From NCBI RefSeq assembly GCF_051014685.1, contig NC_135048.1, forward strand, positions 30,465,043 through 30,529,042: 64,000 bases of DNA. Reading direction: 5' to 3'. The number at the start of each line of letters is the position of its first letter. Position 1 is the stretch's first letter. This stretch comes from Ptiloglossa arizonensis (taxonomy: Eukaryota; Arthropoda; Insecta; Hymenoptera; Colletidae). The position numbers were made by a program, and so were the translations under genes. Positions 57,474-64,000 of this stretch are shown here, piece by piece. The notes under the pieces are model-generated. The model saw only the letters and a program-made list of their open reading frames with translations. It had not been told where the DNA came from and searched no databases.

Positions 57474-58900
57474 CCAAATGACACTTCTCCCAATTCTCAT
57501 CTTCTCCAACATACAATTCTAACCTTTCGTACTCTACATCCACTACACTATTCACTATTCACATTTCTCCCACAAAACTTTTTCTATTTCCCCATTTTTT
57601 CCACCTACAAATGACAACACTTCTCAATACAATCCTAACCTTCGTACTCTACATCCACTACACTATTCACTATTCACATTTCTCTCACAAAACTTTCTCT
57701 ATTTCACCATTTTTTCCACCTACAAATGACAACACTTCTCCACACAATCCTAACCTTCGTACTCTACATCCACTACACTATTCACTATTCACATTTCTCC
57801 CACAAAACTTTCTCTATTTCACCATTTTTCCCACCTACAAATGACAACACTTCTCCATACAATCCTAACCTTCGTACTCAACATCCACTACACTATTCAC
57901 TATTCACATTTATCCCACTACACGTTCTCTATTTCACCATTTTTTCCACCTACAAATGACAACACTTCTCCCAATTTTCACCTTCTCCGCCATACATTCC
58001 TAACCTTCATTCTCTACATCCACTACACATCCACTATTAACATTTCTCCCACAACACTTTCTCTATTTCACCATTTTTTCCACCTACAAATGACAACACT
58101 TCTCCATACAATCCTAACCTTCGTACTCTACATCCACTACACTATTCACTATTCACATTTCTCCCACAACACTTACTCTATTTCACCATTTTTTCCACCC
58201 AGAAATGACAACACTTCTCCCAATTTTCACCTTCTCCGCCATACATTCCTAACCTTCGTACTCTACATCCACTACACTATTCACTATTCACATTTCTCCC
58301 ACAACACTTACTCTATTTCACCATTTTTTCCACCCAGAAATGACAACACTTCTCCCAATTTTCATCTTCTCCGCCATACAACCCTAACCTTCGTACTCTA
58401 CATCCACTACACTATTCACTATTCACATTTCTCCCACTACACTTCCACTATTCACATTTCTCCCACTACACTTTCACTATTCACATTTCTCCCACTACAC
58501 TTTCTCTATGTCACCATTTTTTCCACCTACAAATGACAACACTTCTCCCAATTTTCATCTTCTCCGCCATACATTCCTAACCTTCATTCTCTACATCCAC
58601 TACACATCCACTATTAACATTTCCCCCACTACACTTTCTCTATTTCACCATTTTTTCCACCTACAAATGACAACACTTCTCCATACAATCCTAACCTTCG
58701 TACTCTACATCCACTACACTATTCACTATTCACATTTCTCCCACAACACTTACTCTATTTCACCATTTGTTCCACCTACAAATGACAACACTTCTCCATA
58801 CAATCCTAACCTTCGTACTCTACATCCACTACACTATTCACTATTCACATTTCTCCCACTACACTTTCACTATTCACATTTTTTCCACCTACACAAACAC
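57474..58900 (+). repeat. Tandem array, 115-bp unit, about 11 copies
   Basis: AAATGACAACACTTCTCC recurs with a 115-bp step at about 57610, 57725, 57840 and 57955, then at more variable steps to 58782. Units include ATCCTAACCTTCGTACTCTA, CATCCACTACACTATTCACT, ATTTCTCCCACAAAACTTTC and ACCATTTTTTCCACCTAC. The strand is extremely G-poor. A ~270-bp block with ACACATCCACTATTAACATT recurs about 580 bp later, so part of the array was duplicated as a unit. The plus strand is open for up to 231 codons, a repeat artefact. Confidence 0.92.
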
Positions 58901-58942
58901 AAATTCGATTCTCATTCAAAATTCTCCCTAAACTAAAACGAC

Positions 58943-59227
58943 TCATTCGAACAGTTCCACAGAAACCCGCTCCTCGAAGATCAACAAAATCTCCACCGTG
59001 ACAGATACGCGATAATTGTGCTCTCCACTATCGAAGTAAATTAGCCAGCCCGTATGAAAAAGCTCGATGTATAAAATTGGAATCAGTCGCGACCCAGTTT
59101 CTGATCTCCAGCCAATTTGCAATTGTAGCGGCTGACCATTACGTCTGGCTAAAGCGGTCACCCGAAGGCTTTCAGATCCGGCTTCGTTGGACAGTAGAAC
59201 GCGGTCTTTTGCTCCATACGCGGTCAT
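58943..59227 (-). CDS. Hypothetical 94-codon frame, doubtful
   Basis: I do not recognise this protein. The frame begins MTAYGAKDRVLLSNEAGSES near 59227 and ends at a TGA read from 58945-58943. Its composition is balanced, with no low-complexity stretch, a mix of charged and hydrophobic residues, and an alternating, strand-like C-terminal third (RVSVTVEILLIFEERVSVEL). That sets it apart from the Arg/Ser/Pro-rich chance frames elsewhere. Against it: the length is unremarkable for this base composition, no domain is visible, it abuts the 115-bp array, and no splice or promoter signals are evident. Chance remains the simplest explanation. Confidence 0.15.
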   Translation of the reverse strand: MTAYGAKDRVLLSNEAGSESLRVTALARRNGQPLQLQIGWRSETGSRLIPILYIELFHTGWLIYFDSGEHNYRVSVTVEILLIFEERVSVELFE

Positions 59228-59699
59228 CGTAGTATCCTAGCGACACGAGGTGTCCATTGTCGAACTCCCCCGCGTAGAATCGAGAGTGTCCCTGTAAAGT
59301 CGGCCGACCTACTGAAGAACTCGCCAGCTATGTCACCTCGTTATTATTATTATCTGACGTCCGCCGCGAACATAATGGGACACCGTTCCCTGTATGTCCC
59401 CGTTCCCACCGACCGAGATGTCCGATATTTTCCGTTGGAAATAATACAAGGCCCGCGCAAAAGGATTCCTTCGGCCAATCCCGTGGCACCTAGACGTTTA
59501 TATTATTCGATCGTCTGGTACGCGAATAGCTGGAACCGTAATGGGAACGTATTGTAACGTCCAAACGAGATTCGTTAGATCGAACACGTTGAATGCGAAC
59601 GTTGGTCTCACGGCGCCCAGACTCCCGTTTCGAATTGATTCACCGGGGCTTATTTGTCGCCCGCTTGTTAGCAATGCACGCCATCTTGAACACCACGGT
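59228..59699. other. Unique intergenic DNA
   Basis: No gene recognised. The overlapping plus frames 59330-59557 and 59541-59780 and minus frame 59498-59752 have no motif. Confidence 0.45.
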
Positions 59700-61090
59700 A
59701 AATTCCAACGAATTATATACGTAAGCAATTGTCGACCAAAGTTCCTATTCAAATGGATGTTAGGTATTTACGAATGGTAACGCGTGATTTGTGGAAATTA
59801 ATTACGTGAGCAATCGTCGACAAAGTTTGTAACAAAGTGGGGGTGTATGTATTTAAGAATGGTAACTCGTGACACGTAAGAATTAAATAGTTAAGTAATT
59901 GACCAGCAAAGTTTGCAGTGAAACGAAAGTATATATTTGCGTATGGTAACGCGTGATTTGTGGAAATTAATTACGTGAACAATTGTCGACTAAAATTCGT
60001 ATTATTATAAAAGTATGTGTATATTAAAATGGAGTAATGTAGGTAAGAAGCTGTGGACCAAAGTTTGTATTAAAGTGGAGGTGTATGTATTTAAGAATGG
60101 TAACTCGTGACACGTAAGAATTAAATAGTTAAGTAATTGACCAGCAAAGTTTGCAGTGAAACGAAAGTATATATTTGCGTATGGTAACGCGTGATTTGTG
60201 GAAATTAATTACGTGAACAATTGTCGACTAAAATTCGTATTATTATAAAAGTATGTGTATATTAAAATGGAGTAATGTAGGTAAGAAGCTGTGGACCAAA
60301 GTTTGTATTAAAGTGGAGGTGTATGTATTTAAGAATGGTAACTCGTGACACGTAAGAATTAAATAGTTAAGTAATTGACCAGCAAAGTTTGCAGTGAAAC
60401 GAAAGTATATATTTGCGTATGGTAACGCGTGATTTGTGGAAATTAATTACGTGAACAATTGTCGACTAAAATTCGTATTATTATAAAAGTATGTGTATAT
60501 TAAAATGGAGTAATGTAGGTAAGAAATTGTGGACCAAAGTTTATATTAAAGTGGAGGTATATGTATTTAAGAATGGTAACGCGTGACACGTAAAAATTAG
60601 ATACATAAATAATTGACCAACAAGTTTGTACTGAAATGAAAGTATATATTACGAAGTTAAATACGTAAACAGTTGTTAATGAAAGTTCGTATTGAAATGA
60701 AAAAAAATATATATATTTACGAATGTAACGCGTGATGTGTAGAAATGAAATACGTAAATAGTTGTCCATCAAAGTTTGTATCAAAATGAAAGTATACGTA
60801 CATATTTACGAATGTATCCCGCGATGTGTAGAAATTAATTACACGAACAATTGTCGACGAAAGTTCGTATTCGAATAAAAGTATGCGCGTATTAAAACGG
60901 AGAAATGTATATTTGCAAACGTAGCGCGTGATAAGTAGAAATTAAGTATATAAATAATTGTCCATCAAAGTCCGTATTAAAACGGAGAAATGTGTATTTA
61001 CGAATCTAACGCGTGATAGGTATAAGCAATTATCGACCAAAGTGCTCATTAAAATGGAAAAATATATATTTACGAATGTAATACGTGACA
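59700..61090 (+). repeat. Tandem array with a near-identical 238-bp higher-order unit
   Basis: Sub-units of about 70-84 bp contain ATTACGTGAACAATTGTCGA, AAAGTTTGTATTAAAATGGA-like and GGTAACGCGTGATTTGTGGA segments. Three of them (84, 84 and 70 bp) form a 238-bp block that recurs almost without change: GGTAACTCGTGACACGTAAG at 59862, 60100 and 60338, and GTGGACCAAAGTTT at 60053, 60291 and 60529. From about 60600 to 61090 single diverged sub-units continue. Confidence 0.93.
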
Positions 61091-62824
61091 GGTTGAACAG
61101 GTTTCGATGTTTATGCATGTGGAGTATGCATATATGCGGCAAAAGTATGCACACAGGTGTGTGCCGGAAAATGTATGCAAAATACGCGAGCGATGCGCAC
61201 GGTGTAACCGTGTAGAATATTTTTACATACCGTTTGCAACATTTTGCGAAACTCTTCATAGTATTTCGGTCGTTTCACCGTGATACGGTAACGATGAGAT
61301 AAATTCGTACTTTATAATCGAAGAAACGAACGGGTTACCGACTCGATAATAATTATTTTTACAAATATCGAAAGAGTCGATCGGGTAAGGAGAACAATTA
61401 TCGAAACACGAACTCGATCCGGATACAGAGAGTCGATCGGTTCGCGATTAAAGTTACCGGTTTGAAACCAGCAACCCTGTGCGACGTTTCACGGTTCTTA
61501 TGAAATAAAAATGCCACATACGCACGAAACTACGCGCAACGTACTCGTGTGCACGTGTCGTTTAACCGAAATATGCAAAACACGCACATTATGCAAACCA
61601 CGCGAAATAAAAAATGCATTTTTAAAACCCTCTGATGACGAAACAAATTTCGGTCTAAATCCCGCGTTTCTCTCTGCTTTCTATATACATACATATAAAA
61701 AATATATATTTCGAACGAACGTATAAATATTGTACACGAACGATACCGAGCGCGTACACTGCTCGAGCATACTTACTTTCAGAACGTCAAAGATCCTAAT
61801 TATTTCTAATAATTCACGTAGCGCGTTCTCGGTCGTGAACGGGTTCATTTCACGGATTCTAATCACACCTCGTTGTTTCGTACGGTTTTCCACTTTACTT
61901 TTATCCCGGTTCTCGCTCGCGTTTCTCTTTTTCCGCTCACGGCGGAAACTTCCTCTGGAAATTGTCTGGCCGCCGTCAGTAGGTGCACGCGTGCATCACG
62001 CGCACCGATAAGCGTTTACCAGACACCTTATCAGCGAGCTGCCTTCTTCGCGCTTCTCAGGACGCGTTTTCGGTTTTCTCGGTTATCACGTCCACGCGAA
62101 AAACGATGCTTTCTCAGGGTCGAATTTTAAACGAATTGTTGGAACGAATGCAACAACGATCTTAAGGGTGCAGTTTGGCTTTTCTTTTTTAGTCGAGTTC
62201 CAAGTCTAGAGTCAAAAAGACCACACGACACTGTCGTCGTTCACATCAAGACACATCACTGTACACGCATTTGTTCGAACTGTGTATTCTTATATATACA
62301 ATTACTGTACTACTAGATACGCGAGATCCCTGAATATTATAATAAACTAGATATTATAATCTGAACTTCACAACACGAATGAACCGTTGGCTCTTTTCGC
62401 GAGAAACGAATAAATACACCACGAGAATTGTTTTGCTCATACCTTCGACCTAGAGTGCGGCAGAACGTTCGTCGAATACGTATCGAGGACGTTACTCGGA
62501 TCGCTAAAGCCTGTGTCACTTGATAATCGAGGACTTCGTTTCCCTACCCTCGATAGAAACACGATCCATTGACGGAATCGATCGGTTAAGGGTGTCCTAT
62601 TGCCGAAAGGGAAACGTCGAATACGATTCCACGAACCGAAATACCGTAGTTTGGGTATTTCTCATTGCATCTCGAAGGTTCGAGGACGAGAAGAGTGCAT
62701 TCTTCTGCAACGAGAGCCTTTGAGCTTGAACTGAAACTATTCGATTACTCGATTTAATATTCGAGGGCTTTATGGGTATTAGAATACTAGAATTCGAATT
62801 CTAATTCTCGAGTATTCGAATACT
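61091..62824. other. Unique intergenic DNA
   Basis: No gene recognised. 61100-61200 is rich in ATGCATATGC-like words. Small frames (61730-62011, 61873-62130) overlap in different frames and have no domain. From 62740 TTCGAATA words begin to appear ahead of the next array. Confidence 0.45.
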
Positions 62825-63070
62825 CGGATATTTTGGAGTTGAAGTACTCGAGTATCCGAGTATTCGAATACTCGGATATTTTGGAGTTGAAGTACTCGAG
62901 TATCCGAGTATTCGAATACTCGAATATTTTGAGGTTGAAGTACTCGAGTATCCGAGTATTCGAATACTCGAATATTTTGAGGTTGAAGTACTCGAGTATC
63001 CGAGTATTCGAATACTCGAATATTTTTAGGTTGAAGTACTTGGGTATCCGAGTATTCGAATATTCAGATA
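62825..63070 (+). repeat. 48-bp TTCGAATA minisatellite, 5 copies
   Basis: The unit CGGATATTTTGGAGTTGAAG, TACTCGAGTATCCGAGTATT and CGAATACT repeats with a 48-bp step. Because 48 is divisible by three, a 16-residue peptide repeat stays in frame on the plus strand for 97 codons, which could mislead gene finders. Confidence 0.93.
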
Positions 63071-63529
63071 TTCGAATATTATTCTTCCTCTACGACAAAC
63101 GATATTTGAACACCCTCGATGCCTAAGTGCGCTAAGTCGTTTAATATCGCTCGATTTTTAAGTTGATCCAGCATTACGAAAGTGTGTCGAACTTTTTACA
63201 AATTCTCTAAGGCTCTACAAACTCGACGTCGTCTACATAGAGGCTTGAGATTTAAAATTTACGAGTTTCTGGGGCTTTGAAAGTTCCGGGAAGTCCAATA
63301 ACGAAAAATCGATTGTTCCTAAGGGAACCTAGTGTTTCTACGAAGGATTAACAAAAACGGGTAAAGTGGATAGGTGGCAGGTTTCAAGTGCTTTCTTGTG
63401 AGATTATTTATACACCACATTACGGTATTAAAATACCACGAATATCCAAATACTTGATGGGCGAAAATGTTCAAATAATACTCGTGTATTCGAATAATAT
63501 TTAAATGATGCCCGTGTATTCGAAACGTA
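63071..63529. other. Unique intergenic DNA
   Basis: No gene recognised. TTCGAATA-type words appear from about 63430 as a worn edge of the next array. Confidence 0.45.
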
Positions 63530-63975
63530 CTCAAATATTCGAATATTTAAATACACGAATAGTATTCGAATTACATTTATTGAATATTCAAATACACGGA
63601 TACTATTTGAATTATATTCATCGAATATTCAAATACACGAATACTAATCGAATTGCATTCATCGAATATTCAAATACACGAATACTATTCGAATTACAAT
63701 CATCGAATATTCAAATACACGAATACTATTCGAATTACATTCATCGAATATTCAAATACACGAATACTATTCAAATTACATTCATCGAATATTGAAATGC
63801 AGGAATACTATTCGAATTACATTCATCGAATATTCAAATACACGAATAGTATTCGAATTACATTTATTGAATATTCAAATACACGGATACTATTTGAATT
63901 ATATTCATCGAATATTCAAATACACGTATACTATTCGAATTACATTCATCGAATATTCGAGTACACTACTCGACG
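63530..63975 (+). repeat. 41-bp TTCGAATA minisatellite with a 289-bp block repeat
   Basis: The unit TTCAAATACACGAATACTAT plus TCGAATTACATTCATCGAATA repeats at 41 bp. A two-unit block with CACGAATAGTATTCGAATTA and ACACGGATACTATTTGAATT at about 63552 recurs at about 63841 (about seven units later). The last units turn into CGAGTACACTACTCGACGAG near the window end. Confidence 0.92.
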
Positions 63976-64000
63976 AGTAGTTTCAATCCTGCATGGTTGG

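Noticed and set aside
57611..58936. Series of plus-strand frames up to 231 codons at 57.6-58.9 kb
   Set aside because: They restart every 115 bp in the tandem array, and the strand is nearly free of G, so stop codons are rare by composition.

Overview
This window looks like a repeat-dominated, essentially gene-free stretch of an insect nuclear genome, most likely a hymenopteran (bee, ant or wasp). The evidence is indirect: CpG-rich unique DNA alternates with AT-rich DNA, no dense coding or operon structure is present, Tc1/mariner-type transposon ends of insect style sit in TA sites, and minisatellites are very abundant. No rRNA, tRNA, CRISPR array or recognisable protein family was found. Nearly all longer reading frames are either translations of tandem repeats, open in several frames at once, or chance frames in GC-rich DNA.

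Layout. 1-1.2 kb unique; 1.25-2.1 kb a ~153-bp tandem repeat; 3.65-5.4 kb an array whose unit flips orientation near 4.1 kb; 6.46 kb a mariner-like end; 8.17-9.55 kb a GTACTGTAC-rich minisatellite; 10.06-10.91 kb a candidate short inverted-repeat transposon; 11.7-14.5 kb a ~153-bp array with worn edges; 16.4-17.8 kb a TA microsatellite and a 38-bp minisatellite; 19.88-24.06 kb a large inverted duplication (arms ~0.77 kb, ~96% identical in their outer parts by eye) whose arms are mostly minisatellite; 24.7-26.9 kb a dimeric higher-order array that decays rightward; 27.58 kb a second mariner-like end; 29.3-33.35 kb three TTCGAATA/TTCAAATA arrays; 34.1 kb a short coding-like frame; 37.0-37.8, 38.5-39.25, 40.9-41.7, 42.3-43.5 and 44.3 kb further arrays; 45.37 kb a Tc1-like end; 47.6-48.7, 50.9-51.8 and 52.2-52.8 kb arrays; 53.9-55.2 kb an array with a G5C5 palindrome in each unit; 55.9-56.7, 57.5-58.9 and 59.7-61.1 kb arrays; and 62.8-63.98 kb two more TTCGAATA-type arrays running to the window end.

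Adding up these intervals, roughly 40% of the window is tandem repeat. Two themes recur. First, about ten arrays of different unit length share a palindromic core, (AGTA)TTCGAA(TACT). Second, many arrays carry a second level of periodicity (dimers, trimers or longer blocks). The biology visible here is therefore repeat turnover, with foldback-like and Tc1/mariner-type mobile DNA, rather than cooperating genes. Two short frames (34149-34283 on +, 58943-59227 on -) have protein-like composition and are listed at low confidence.
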